From positions 248,001 to 312,000 of the forward strand of contig NZ_VSTH01000014.1 of assembly GCF_008123965.1 (NCBI RefSeq): a DNA stretch of 64,000 nt. Direction: 5' to 3'. Each line of letters starts with the position of its first letter. Positions within the stretch are counted from its first letter, which is position 1. Both the position numbers and the translations under genes were made by a program. Positions 9,776 to 17,998 of the stretch are shown piece after piece. Origin of the DNA: Bradyrhizobium hipponense. GTDB lineage: Bacteria > Pseudomonadota > Alphaproteobacteria > Rhizobiales > Xanthobacteraceae. The notes under the pieces are model-generated. The model worked only from the letters and a program-made list of their open reading frames with translations. It did no database searches and was not told where the DNA came from.

Positions 9776-10093
9776 TCAAACCGGTCCCGACAACGGCTTG
9801 AGCTGGATGCGCATGAAATTCTTCACGAGCGCTTCGAACGGACCGAATCCCTTCACCTTCAGGAACTCCGGTGTCTCGAACGCCCAGCGACCCGCGACCT
9901 CGTACACGGCCGCATATTTCGGACCGTCGCCGATCGAGACGAAGCGCTTTGCGGACAGCCAGCCGGGACAGGCGAGCAGATCCGGGAAATGCGCGTGCTC
10001 GTACCAGGCGTTGAACGCAGCCTCATGCTCGGGATCGATATCGACCCGCACGATGTGGATGAAGGCCTCGTCCCCCATGAGCTCGCTACTCAT
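9776..10093 (-). CDS. Small EthD/DUF4286-like ferredoxin-fold protein
   Basis: 105 residues. FIHIVRVDIDPEHEAAFNAW, then YEHAHFPDLLACPGWLSAKR, resemble dimeric alpha-beta barrel proteins of the EthD/DUF4286 type, some of which act on or bind small oxidised intermediates. ATG 10093 overlaps the stop of the preceding DapA-family gene by 4 bp, so the two are translated together. A gap of about 120 nt separates it from the binding-protein gene. The molecular role is unknown. Confidence 0.75.
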   Translation of the reverse strand: MSSELMGDEAFIHIVRVDIDPEHEAAFNAWYEHAHFPDLLACPGWLSAKRFVSIGDGPKYAAVYEVAGRWAFETPEFLKVKGFGPFEALVKNFMRIQLKPLSGPV

Positions 10094-11043
10094 GCCAGGC
10101 GAATATCGCCGGCCGCGCACGCCGCGCAAACGGTCGTTGCAATGGCGTCGCACAGCGCGGGAAGGACTGGCAGCAGTGGCGGCCGTGGATCGGCGTTGCC
10201 GATCAGGCCGAGCGCCTTGAGCCCGACTTTCATGCGCGTGTGCATATCCATGATCGGCGCTGGTCCATAGATCGCGCGGACGATCGGATAGAGCCGTTCG
10301 TTGACGGCACGCATCGCCTTGAGATCCTCGGCGAGTGAGGCCTGCCACAGCGCGACGAACAGATCCGGCGCAAGGCTGACGAGACCGGACAGGATACCGT
10401 CGCCGCCGACGGCGAGCTGCGGCAGGAACCAGTTGAAATTCGACGGCAGGATCGCAACGGACGGATCGGCCTGCTTCACCGCACGACGGTTCTCGTCATA
10501 GGCAAAGATGGTGTCACTGCCCTCCTTGATGGCAATGACGCCGTCGAGCGCCGCGATCTTCGCCAGTGTCTCCGGCGAACAGCCAAAGCCGGACGCCAGC
10601 GGATACTGGAAGATCGACACCGGAATCCCGATCGCGGAGCTGACCGCCTGCACGAAGGCAACCGGCGCGCGCGAGGTAGCCGACGCACCGCCGCCGAGCG
10701 GTGCGGGCGGAAACAACACGGCGCAATCGGCGCCGGCAGCCTCCGCGAGCTGCGCCTGGTGGATCGCGTCCGCGGTGGAATGCGCGATGATGCCGGCCAG
10801 CAGCGGCTTGCCGCCGATCTGCCTGCGCGTCCGCTCGATCACCGCCGGCCGCTCGTCGTCTGAGAGCGACCCGCCCTCGCCGGCATGTCCGTTGACGAAC
10901 ACCGCCGCAATTCCGTCCGGGCAGGCGCAGTAGTCGAGCACGCGGGCATAGCCGTCCCAGTCGATCGAGCTGTCATCCCTGAAGGGCAGTACGGTCGCGA
11001 CGGTGACGCCGCTCAGGTCCGGTTTCTTCATCGGCTTGCTCAT
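10090..11043 (-). CDS. DapA/DHDPS-family lyase or aldolase (NGHAGE subtype), second copy
   Basis: 317 residues. The DHDPS-type barrel has its Schiff-base Lys in VIAIKEGSD, a Tyr in FQYPLASGFG, and NGHAGEGGSLSDDE in place of the usual GSTGE loop. It resembles the gene at 6273-7262 more than the canonical one at 14259-15164. It is chained by 4-bp overlaps to the MaoC-like gene upstream and the small EthD-like gene downstream. It probably cleaves or hydrates/dehydrates a 2-oxo acid of the same pathway. Confidence 0.85.
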   Translation of the reverse strand: MSKPMKKPDLSGVTVATVLPFRDDSSIDWDGYARVLDYCACPDGIAAVFVNGHAGEGGSLSDDERPAVIERTRRQIGGKPLLAGIIAHSTADAIHQAQLAEAAGADCAVLFPPAPLGGGASATSRAPVAFVQAVSSAIGIPVSIFQYPLASGFGCSPETLAKIAALDGVIAIKEGSDTIFAYDENRRAVKQADPSVAILPSNFNWFLPQLAVGGDGILSGLVSLAPDLFVALWQASLAEDLKAMRAVNERLYPIVRAIYGPAPIMDMHTRMKVGLKALGLIGNADPRPPLLPVLPALCDAIATTVCAACAAGDIRLA

Positions 11044-11471
11044 GAGGGTTTCCGCCGTGGGAATTTCAGGCTTGCGCGCGCCTTCAGCACTTCGAGGCCG
11101 CCATCGTTGCGGGCGCTGGCCTCCCAGATGATCGTGCGGGTCTCATCGTGCTGCTCGGCGATCCAGACGTCGAACGTCAGCGTATCGCCATAAAACACCG
11201 GCCCAGTGAACCAGAAGCGATCCTCCACCGACACGCCGATCGTGCCGACCAGTTCGCTGGTGAGAATGCTGGTGCAGAGGCCGGCGACCATGATCCCCGG
11301 CGCCACCCGGCGGCCGAAACGCGTGGCGCCTGCATAGACCTCGTCGACATGGACGGGGCCGAAATCACCGGTCGCGGCAATGTAGAGCGCGCCGTCCGCC
11401 TCGGTGATGGTCTTGCTGAGGCTGACCCTGTCGTTCACCTTCAGATCGTCGAAGGATTTCGGTTCGTACAT
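11040..11471 (-). CDS. MaoC-like enoyl-CoA hydratase/dehydratase, catalytic subunit
   Basis: 143 residues with a hotdog fold. The hydratase motif is intact (ATGDFGPVHVDEVYA, with the catalytic Asp and His), followed by APGIMVAGL. Such proteins add water to or remove it from 2-enoyl-CoA thioesters. The gene overlaps dapA-like copy two by 4 bp and follows a second MaoC-like gene by 3 nt. That second protein lacks the catalytic pair, so the two may form a heterodimer. Confidence 0.88.
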   Translation of the reverse strand: MYEPKSFDDLKVNDRVSLSKTITEADGALYIAATGDFGPVHVDEVYAGATRFGRRVAPGIMVAGLCTSILTSELVGTIGVSVEDRFWFTGPVFYGDTLTFDVWIAEQHDETRTIIWEASARNDGGLEVLKARASLKFPRRKPS

Positions 11472-11474
11472 TGT

Positions 11475-11882
11475 TCAGCCCTTCGCGAAGGGAACGAGCG
11501 TCGCGGTGCCGTCCACCACGGTCGCGCCGGACGACGACAATGTGCAGGTGACGCGGCAGACCGCTTCATCACCGGCGACCGAGACGATCTCGGCCTTGGC
11601 CTCGACGGAATCGCCGACGAGCACGGGCGCTGCAAAATTCAACGCGATGCTGCCGATCCGCCGCGTCGGCCCGCCGAGCTGGCTGAGGCAGGTCGTGGCG
11701 AGACCGCCGACAGCGAGCTCGAAGGCGACCATGTTGGACGCGCCAGCCTTCTTGGCACGGACGGCATCGACATAGAGACCGCCGAGATTGCCGCTAATAC
11801 CAGTGAACATCGCCTGTTCGGCGACCGTCATGGTCTTGCGGAAGGCGAAGGCGGCCCCGGGATTGAGAGATGTGTGAGACAT
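11475..11882 (-). CDS. MaoC-like hotdog protein lacking the catalytic Asp/His
   Basis: 135 residues, MaoC/hotdog-like (TVAEQAMFTGISGN, later IGSIALNFAAPVLVGDSVEA). Where hydratases have SGDxNPxHxD it reads SGNLGGLYVD, so both catalytic residues are replaced (Asp by Asn, His by Tyr). This suggests a structural partner of the intact MaoC protein encoded next to it, or another function such as thioester binding. ATG 11882 (MSHTSLNPG) is chosen; the frame upstream overlaps the acyl-CoA dehydrogenase gene without family similarity. Confidence 0.8.
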   Translation of the reverse strand: MSHTSLNPGAAFAFRKTMTVAEQAMFTGISGNLGGLYVDAVRAKKAGASNMVAFELAVGGLATTCLSQLGGPTRRIGSIALNFAAPVLVGDSVEAKAEIVSVAGDEAVCRVTCTLSSSGATVVDGTATLVPFAKG

Positions 11883-11892
11883 CGAGCGTTCC

Positions 11893-13056
11893 CTAGAGCT
11901 GCAAGCCGTTCTTGATCGTGCTGCGCGCGACCAGCATGCGGTGGATTTCGGAAGTGCCGTCGTAGATGCGGGTGACGCGGGCGTCGCGATACATGCGTTC
12001 CAGCGGCAGGTCCTTGCTGAAACCCATGCCACCGAACACCTGGATGGCGCGGTCGACGACGCGGCCCTGCATCTCGGAGGCCGCGACCTTGATCATCGAG
12101 ACCTTGTCGCGCGCATCCCGCCCCTGATCGATGTCCCAGGCGGCGTTCATTACCATCATCTTGACGCCGAAGATTTCGGTGGCGGAATCGGCGATCAGCT
12201 TTTGCACCATCTGGAAATCGCCGATGGCCTGGCCGAACTGGCGCCGCTCGCCTGCGTGCTGGCGCATCATCTCGAGCGCGCGCTGCGCCATGCCGACGGC
12301 ACGCGCGCCGATATGGGCGAGGCGGATCTGGAGCACACTCTGCATGATCAGCTTGAAGCCGGCGCCGACCTCGCCGAGCACGGCCGCCTTCGGGATTCGG
12401 CAGTCTTCGAACGACAGTTCTGCATGGCCGTAGCCGCGATGGCCCATCATCGGCTGGGTGCGCGCGACCTTGAAGCCGGGCGTGCCGCGATCGACCAGGA
12501 ACAGCGTGATGCCGCCACGCGCGCGCTTCTCCTTGTCGGTCAGCGCCATCACGATCACATAGTCAGCAATGTCGCCGTCGCTGATGAAATGCTTGGTGCC
12601 GTTCAGCACCCACGCACTACCGTCGAGATGAGCCGTGGTGCTGATCGCCGCCGCGTCGGACCCGGCACCCGGCTCGGTGATCGCCATGGCGCAGATCTTG
12701 TCGCCCTTGACCGTCGGCAGCAGATAGCAATCGACCTGTTCGTCCTTGCAGGCCATCAGCATCGGATAGACCTGGCCGAACACACGGCGGATCAACGCAT
12801 CGGAGGTTTTGCCGAATTCCTCCTCGACGAGACAATGCTCGACGCAGGACAGCCCCCCACCACCGACATCGGCCGGCATGTTCATCGCGTAGAGGCCGAG
12901 CTTCTGCGCTTTGGCCTTGGTGAGCGCCAGCGCGTCGGCCGGCACTGTCGCCGTCCGCTCCACCTCGTCTTCGAGCGGCTGCACTTCCGTTTCGACGAAG
13001 CGGCGGACGGTATCGACCAGGAGGCGGGTGTCCTCGGGCAGCGAAAAATCGATCAT
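11893..13056 (-). CDS. Acyl-CoA dehydrogenase with Asp at the usual catalytic Glu site
   Basis: 387 residues in the usual three-domain acyl-CoA dehydrogenase layout. ITEPGAGSDAA marks the middle domain, RRQFGQAIGDFQMVQ the flavin-binding helix, and RIYDGTSEIHR the C-terminal base loop. The medium-chain enzyme has Glu376 in YEGT; here it is Asp (YDGT), as in some ACAD10/11-like and FadE relatives. The enzyme would oxidise an acyl-CoA to a 2-enoyl-CoA with FAD. It overlaps the CoA-transferase gene by 4 bp, so the transferase probably makes its substrate. Confidence 0.92.
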   Translation of the reverse strand: MIDFSLPEDTRLLVDTVRRFVETEVQPLEDEVERTATVPADALALTKAKAQKLGLYAMNMPADVGGGGLSCVEHCLVEEEFGKTSDALIRRVFGQVYPMLMACKDEQVDCYLLPTVKGDKICAMAITEPGAGSDAAAISTTAHLDGSAWVLNGTKHFISDGDIADYVIVMALTDKEKRARGGITLFLVDRGTPGFKVARTQPMMGHRGYGHAELSFEDCRIPKAAVLGEVGAGFKLIMQSVLQIRLAHIGARAVGMAQRALEMMRQHAGERRQFGQAIGDFQMVQKLIADSATEIFGVKMMVMNAAWDIDQGRDARDKVSMIKVAASEMQGRVVDRAIQVFGGMGFSKDLPLERMYRDARVTRIYDGTSEIHRMLVARSTIKNGLQL

Positions 13057-14243
13057 CGCGCCACTCCCACAGCTCTGCCTGCGACCATCGTGTCGATCTC
13101 GGCGGCACCGTAACCGATCTCACCGAGCACCTCGCGCGTCTGCGCGCCGAGCCGTTGCGGCACCAGCCGCACCTCGGGCGTCTGGCCGTCATAACGCGCA
13201 GGATGCGCGACCATCCGAATCGGTACGCCCCCGGCACTCTCGGCGGACTTGAACACACCGAGATGTTTGAGCTGGGGATCGGTCTCAAGGTCGCGATAGT
13301 CCTGCACCGGCGCGTGCCATATCCGCGCCGCTTCAAGCACAGGCAGCCATTCCTCCGTCGGTTTCTGTTTCAGCCGCGCCGTGACAATTCCGGTAATTTC
13401 TTCACGTTTCGAAAAGCTGTCGGCGTCGCCGAACTGCTGCAACGCATCGCTGCCGAGCGCCACCGCGAGTGCTTTGGGCGACGCCATGGAGATCGCGAGA
13501 TGGCCGTCGGCCGTCGCATGAATGCCGTAAGGCCCGGGGCTGAACCACGCAGCGATGCCGGCCGGCCCGCGCGGCGTGGGCGACGGCGCACCGTTGAGCC
13601 AAGCGGTCAACGGCTCGACCTGGAGATCGAGGGCGGCCTGATAGAGATTGACCTCGACGAGCTGCCCCTTCCCGGTCTTGGTCCTCGCGAACAGCGCCGC
13701 AAGAATGCTCATGGCGTAGAGCGAGGCTGCATGCTGGTCGACGATCACCGCGCCCACTGCCGTCGGCTCGCCGTCGGCACGCCCAGTCCGCATCGCAAGA
13801 CCGGACATCGCCTGAAGCAGGAGATCCTGGCCCGGGCGATCCCTGTATGGCCCTTCGGAGCCGAAGCCGGTCGCTACCGCGTAGATCAGGGCCGGGTTGA
13901 TGACCTTGAGGACATCATAGCCGAGCCCCAGCTTGGCCATGGTGCCCGGACGGAAATTCTCCATCACGACATCTGAGGTCGCCACCAGCTTCTTCACCGC
14001 GGCGATGCCATCGGTGTGCTTGAGATCGACGGCGAGGCTGCGCTTGTTGCGCCCGGTCGCCAGATGGTTGACGCTGTCGCCCGCGACGAAATGATTGGCG
14101 ACCGCCCAATTGCGCTGAAACGCCCCCTCTATCGGCTCGACTGCGATGACGTCGGCGCCGAGATCGGCGAGCGTCTGCGCCGCCAGCGGCCCCGCGAGAT
14201 AATGATTGAAGCTGAGGATTTTGACGCCGTCGAGCAGGTTCAT
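13053..14243 (-). CDS. Family III CoA-transferase (CaiB/BaiF type)
   Basis: 396 residues. LDLKHTDGIAAVKKLVATSD and VVMENFRPGTMAKLGLGYD are the family signature. The predicted catalytic Asp is in RPGQDLLLQAMSG. Family III transferases move CoA between acids, as in formyl-, carnitine- or mesaconyl-CoA systems. It lies between the canonical DapA-like gene (15 nt away) and the acyl-CoA dehydrogenase (4-bp overlap). It probably activates the carboxylate left after the lyase step. Confidence 0.93.
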   Translation of the reverse strand: MNLLDGVKILSFNHYLAGPLAAQTLADLGADVIAVEPIEGAFQRNWAVANHFVAGDSVNHLATGRNKRSLAVDLKHTDGIAAVKKLVATSDVVMENFRPGTMAKLGLGYDVLKVINPALIYAVATGFGSEGPYRDRPGQDLLLQAMSGLAMRTGRADGEPTAVGAVIVDQHAASLYAMSILAALFARTKTGKGQLVEVNLYQAALDLQVEPLTAWLNGAPSPTPRGPAGIAAWFSPGPYGIHATADGHLAISMASPKALAVALGSDALQQFGDADSFSKREEITGIVTARLKQKPTEEWLPVLEAARIWHAPVQDYRDLETDPQLKHLGVFKSAESAGGVPIRMVAHPARYDGQTPEVRLVPQRLGAQTREVLGEIGYGAAEIDTMVAGRAVGVAR

Positions 14244-14258
14244 TCGTTCACACCCAAT

Positions 14259-15164
14259 TTAAGCAGCCGCGATTGGCGCGCCGCGCCACGCCAGATCGAA
14301 CGTCTTGACCAGGGCGCGGGCGGCAACATCCTGTGCGGCCGGTAACGGCAGACGCGGCGGGCGCGGATGGCCGACCGCAAAGCCCATGTGACCGAGCAGC
14401 GCCTTGCTGCCGGCGACATAGGCATGGCCGCCGACGAATTCGATCACCGGCAGGTATTTCAGATAGAGTTCGCGCGCCTGCTTGATCGCGCCCTCATCGG
14501 CAACGAGGCTGAAGATCCGGGCCATCTCCGACGGCACCACATTGGAGGCGACCGCCACCCAGCCCTGCGCGCCTTCGACGAAGGATTCGAAGCCGAGGAT
14601 GCCGCCGAACACGGCCATCCGGTCGCCGCAGAGCCGGATGATGTCGCGCACGCGCGTCACCTCCAGCGTCGACTCCTTGATGTAAAGACAGTTGTCGATC
14701 TCGGCGAGGCGCGCCACGAGCGGCGGCTTGAGATCGACATTGGCGGTCGCCGGATTGTTGTAGACCATGATTGGCAGCGAGATCGCGTCCGCAACCGTCT
14801 TGTAATGGTGGACTAGTTCGTCGTCGGTCGGGGTCGAATAGAACGGCGGAATGATCATGACGCCGTCGGCGCCCAGTTTTTCGGCACGGCGGCTGAGGCG
14901 AACCACTTCGCGCGTGTCCTCCGCGCCGGTGCCTATCAGTACGGGCACGCGCCCTGCGGCCTGACTGATCACGACTTCGGCAACCAGCGCCTTCTCGTCA
15001 TCGTCCAGCGACAGGAATTCACCGGTCGAACCGAGCGGGATCAGCCCGTGAATTCCTTCGGCGATCTGCCAGTCGGTGAAGGCGCGCAGCGCTGCGACAT
15101 CGACGTCACCGAACGGCGTGAACGGAGTGATCATGACGGTGTAGGTGCCGCGGAATGTCTTCAT
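14259..15164 (-). CDS. DapA/DHDPS-family lyase, canonical motif, first gene of operon
   Basis: 301 residues. All canonical residues are visible: PLGSTGEFLSL, Tyr in IMVYNNP, and the Schiff-base Lys in CLYIKEST. It could be a 2-keto-3-deoxy sugar-acid dehydratase/aldolase or a 4-hydroxy-2-oxo acid aldolase. ATG 15164 (MKTFRGTYTVMITPF) gives the family-typical start. It is the first gene of the leftward operon; its start lies 69 bp from the nearer of two LacI-type operators. Confidence 0.9.
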   Translation of the reverse strand: MKTFRGTYTVMITPFTPFGDVDVAALRAFTDWQIAEGIHGLIPLGSTGEFLSLDDDEKALVAEVVISQAAGRVPVLIGTGAEDTREVVRLSRRAEKLGADGVMIIPPFYSTPTDDELVHHYKTVADAISLPIMVYNNPATANVDLKPPLVARLAEIDNCLYIKESTLEVTRVRDIIRLCGDRMAVFGGILGFESFVEGAQGWVAVASNVVPSEMARIFSLVADEGAIKQARELYLKYLPVIEFVGGHAYVAGSKALLGHMGFAVGHPRPPRLPLPAAQDVAARALVKTFDLAWRGAPIAAA

Positions 15165-15232
15165 CAGAGAACTGCCGGGTGATCGGGTGGATTCAGGGAA
15201 TGGCGACCTCCTACGGAATATCCGCAGGATTG

Positions 15233-15248
15233 GTGCAATCGATTGCAC
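15233..15248. promoter_or_regulatory. LacI-type operator 1, perfect 16-bp palindrome
   Basis: GTGCAATCGATTGCAC is a perfect 16-bp palindrome with the central CG typical of LacI/GalR operators (TGCAAnCGnTTGCA). It lies in the shared promoter region between the leftward lyase operon and the rightward regulator operon. Confidence 0.8.
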
Positions 15249-15319
15249 GCCTGGCTCTGCATTGAGCAACAACATCCATTTTTTGGGCTTGATCCATGTG
15301 GAATTTGCCCATAGCGTTT

Positions 15320-15335
15320 CTGCAATCGTTTGCAG
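15320..15335. promoter_or_regulatory. LacI-type operator 2
   Basis: CTGCAATCGTTTGCAG has 6-bp perfect arms and the central CG. It ends 16 bp before the regulator ATG at 15352, and its centre lies 87 bp from that of operator 1, a distance that would allow DNA looping by a dimer of dimers. Its position suggests autorepression. Confidence 0.75.
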
Positions 15336-15351
15336 TCTATCGGCAGGTTTG

Positions 15352-16452
15352 ATGAGCGTCACGCTCAAAGATGTGGCACAGGCGGCCCGCGTTTCGGTCA
15401 GCACCGCCTCGCGCGCGCTGACGGGAACGGGCCTGACCAGCGAGCGCACGCAGCAGCGCCTGACGCGCATCGCGCGCGAACTCGGCTACCGGCCGAACCC
15501 GATCGCGCGAGGCCTGAAGACCGGTCAGTCGCGGCTCGTCGCGCTTCTTGTCCACAATCTCACCAATGCCTCGTTCCAGGTGATGGCCGAAGTGGTGCAG
15601 GCGCGCCTGAAGGCGATGGGCTACCAGATGCTGTTGTGCATCGGCGGTGACGATCCGGAGCAGGAAAGCGACACCCTCACCACGCTGGTCGATCACCGCA
15701 TCGACGGTCTGATCGTCGTGCCGACGGGAAAGAACGGCACGCAGCTCAAGGCCCTGGCAAAGGACGTCCCGATCGTCTGCCTGGTGCGGCGCGATGACGC
15801 GACCGACCTCGAGACCGTGCTCGCCGACGACCCACAAGGCGCCTATCTCGGCACGCGCCATCTGATCGAGCTCGGGCACAGCCGCATCGGGCTGATCGTC
15901 GGCCGCCAGGACACCACGTCGGGCCGCGAGCGGTTGTCCGGCTATGTCCGCGCGCTGCGCGAAGCCGGCATCCCTGTCGACGACACATTGATTCTTGCCG
16001 GCCATTTCGTCCCCGAGACTGGCGCGACGTGCTGCCGCACGCTGCTCGACCTCCCTCGCCCGCCGAGCGCGATCTTCGTCGCCAATCACGAGGCAACGCT
16101 CGGTGCGCTGCGCGTCATCGCGGAGCGGAACATCGCCATTCCCGACGACCTCTCGCTGCTCTGCTACGAGGACATGCCGTGGTTCGAATGGCACCGCCCG
16201 GCCATCAGCATCGTCGACAACGGCGCACGTGATCTCGCCAATCTGGCCGTTGACCGGCTGCTGCAGCGCATGGATGCGAAGGGCAACGGCAGTGACGGCG
16301 TTCGCGAATATCGCGTCGGCGCCCGCCTCGTGAAGCGCGACTCGTGCCGTCAGATCGACGCCGCGCCCCCGGCGAGATCCGGCAAGCCCAGATCGTCTCC
16401 GTCCAGATCGTCTGCCTCCAAATTGTCTGCCTCCAAGTCCGCGAAAGTCTGA
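15352..16452 (+). CDS. LacI-family transcriptional regulator
   Basis: 366 residues. The N-terminal LacI headpiece is complete (TLKDVAQAARVSVSTASRAL, then the hinge YRPNPIARGLKTGQS). A periplasmic-binding-like effector domain follows (FVANHEATLGAL, LSLLCYEDMPWFEW). ATG 15352 (MSVTLKDV) places the headpiece at the N-terminus; an upstream in-frame ATG at 15145 would add non-family sequence across both operators. The C-terminal tail is a low-complexity Ser/Lys stretch (SKLSASKSAKV). It probably represses both divergent operons until the pathway substrate binds. Confidence 0.93.
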   Translation: MSVTLKDVAQAARVSVSTASRALTGTGLTSERTQQRLTRIARELGYRPNPIARGLKTGQSRLVALLVHNLTNASFQVMAEVVQARLKAMGYQMLLCIGGDDPEQESDTLTTLVDHRIDGLIVVPTGKNGTQLKALAKDVPIVCLVRRDDATDLETVLADDPQGAYLGTRHLIELGHSRIGLIVGRQDTTSGRERLSGYVRALREAGIPVDDTLILAGHFVPETGATCCRTLLDLPRPPSAIFVANHEATLGALRVIAERNIAIPDDLSLLCYEDMPWFEWHRPAISIVDNGARDLANLAVDRLLQRMDAKGNGSDGVREYRVGARLVKRDSCRQIDAAPPARSGKPRSSPSRSSASKLSASKSAKV

Positions 16453-16455
16453 TCG

Positions 16456-16824
16456 ATGCCCTATGTCGAAGTGCTCGCCCCGCAAGTTCCGCCGCAGCGC
16501 AAGGCCTTGCTGGCGAGGTCGGTGACCGACGGCCTGATGTCGGCATTCAGCGTCGGTGCGGACACGGTCACGCTCTACTTCATCCCGATCGCTGCCGACG
16601 ACTACGCCCATGCCGGTGTGATGGGGATTCGAGGCGCCGGCCAACGCATCCTGCTCAAGGTCCACGCGTTCCGTCGCAGCGAGGCTGAGCGCCGCGCCGC
16701 CGCCATCGCCCTGACCCGCGGCGTGTGCAGCGCCTATGGCGTCCCCAGTGACCACGTCGCGGTCTACTTCCTCGATCGCGACAAGAGCGAAGTCTCCCAC
16801 GACGCCAAGCTCGCCAGCGACTGA
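16456..16824 (+). CDS. Tautomerase-superfamily protein with two fused 4-OT-like halves
   Basis: 122 residues. Pro follows the initiator Met (MPYVEVLAP), as needed for the catalytic N-terminal proline. The sequence reads as two 4-oxalocrotonate-tautomerase-like halves (about 1-60 and 65-115, the second around ILLKVHAFRRSEAERRAA), as in cis-CaaD or MSAD-like fused members. Such enzymes tautomerise or hydrate 2-oxo or enol acids. It starts 3 nt after the LacI gene stop, so it is in the same operon. A keto-enol or hydratase step in the 2-oxo acid pathway is likely. Confidence 0.8.
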   Translation: MPYVEVLAPQVPPQRKALLARSVTDGLMSAFSVGADTVTLYFIPIAADDYAHAGVMGIRGAGQRILLKVHAFRRSEAERRAAAIALTRGVCSAYGVPSDHVAVYFLDRDKSEVSHDAKLASD

Positions 16825-16839
16825 CGGGAGCCACACGCC

Positions 16840-17982
16840 ATGGATCGCTTCTACAGCCAAGACCAGAAAGCCCTGCGCGAGACAGTCCGTCGTTTCGCGG
16901 AAGCAGAGATCCTGCCGCGCGCAGCCACGATCGACCGCGAGGATCGTTTCGATCGTGCGCTCTACAAGGGCATGGCCGATCTTGGCCTGTTCGGCATTTG
17001 CCTGCGCGAAGGCGCGGGCGGCGCCGGGCTCGATGCCGTGGCGGCCTGCATCGCAATGGAGGAGCTTGCGCGCTGCTCCGGCGCGGTCGCCAACGCCTTC
17101 GCCATTCCCGTCGAGGCAGTTCTCTTCTTCGACCATCACGGCACTGACGCGCACAAGGAATTGATCCCAAGAATCCTGAGCGGCGACCTCATTCCCGCCA
17201 CCGCCGTCTCCGAGCCCGACCACGGCTCTGACGTCGCGGGCATCCGGACCAATGCAGTGCGCGACGGCAATGGCTGGCGGCTGAATGGCACCAAGGCATG
17301 GGTGACCCTCGGCGGCATAGCCGACCGCATCATGGTGTTCGCCCGCACCGGCGCTGACGCAGGCCATCGCGCCATCTCCTGCCTGCTGGTTGACGGTGTC
17401 CTGCCCGGCATCGCGCGCGGCAAGAACGAGGAGCTTCTCGGCATGCATGGCCTTGAAGACTGCCAGATCACCTTCTCCGACGTGAGCCTGCCGGCCGACA
17501 GCCTGATGGGGCCGGAGAACCAGGCGTTCAAGATGGCCATGAGCAACTTCAACTTCAGCCGGCTGATGATGGCTTCGATGGCGCTCGGCATGGCTCAGGC
17601 TGCGTTCGAGGACGCCACCGCCTACGCTCGTGACCGCAAACAGTTCGGCCAAGCGATCATCGGCTTCCAAGCGGTACAATTCATGCTCGCCGACATGTCG
17701 ACCGACATCGCCGCCGCGCGCCTTCTGATCCATCACGCCGCGCGCCTCCATGATGCCGGCGAGCCGATCGCGAAAGAGGCGGCGCAGGCCAAGCTGTTCA
17801 CGACCGACATGGCGATGAAGCACGTCTCCAATGCGCTCCAGATCCACGGCGGCAACGGCTATTCGCGCGAATACCGCATCGAGCGCATCTTCCGCGATGT
17901 GCGCCTCGCCCAGATCTACGAAGGTACCAACCAGATCCAGCGGCTCATCATCGCTCGCCAGGTTGAGAAGGAGGCCGCGTGA
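16840..17982 (+). CDS. Acyl-CoA dehydrogenase, intact catalytic Glu
   Basis: 380 residues. Flavin-site and substrate-site motifs are visible (AVSEPDHGSDVAG, RKQFGQAIIGFQAVQ), as is the catalytic base loop QIYEGTNQIQR with Glu. It would make a 2-enoyl-CoA from a saturated acyl-CoA. It differs from the leftward-operon enzyme, which has Asp at the base position, so the pathway seems to need two dehydrogenation steps or substrates. It lies 15 nt after the tautomerase gene. Confidence 0.93.
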   Translation: MDRFYSQDQKALRETVRRFAEAEILPRAATIDREDRFDRALYKGMADLGLFGICLREGAGGAGLDAVAACIAMEELARCSGAVANAFAIPVEAVLFFDHHGTDAHKELIPRILSGDLIPATAVSEPDHGSDVAGIRTNAVRDGNGWRLNGTKAWVTLGGIADRIMVFARTGADAGHRAISCLLVDGVLPGIARGKNEELLGMHGLEDCQITFSDVSLPADSLMGPENQAFKMAMSNFNFSRLMMASMALGMAQAAFEDATAYARDRKQFGQAIIGFQAVQFMLADMSTDIAAARLLIHHAARLHDAGEPIAKEAAQAKLFTTDMAMKHVSNALQIHGGNGYSREYRIERIFRDVRLAQIYEGTNQIQRLIIARQVEKEAA

Positions 17983-17998
17983 TGCGGTGCGCGCAGTC

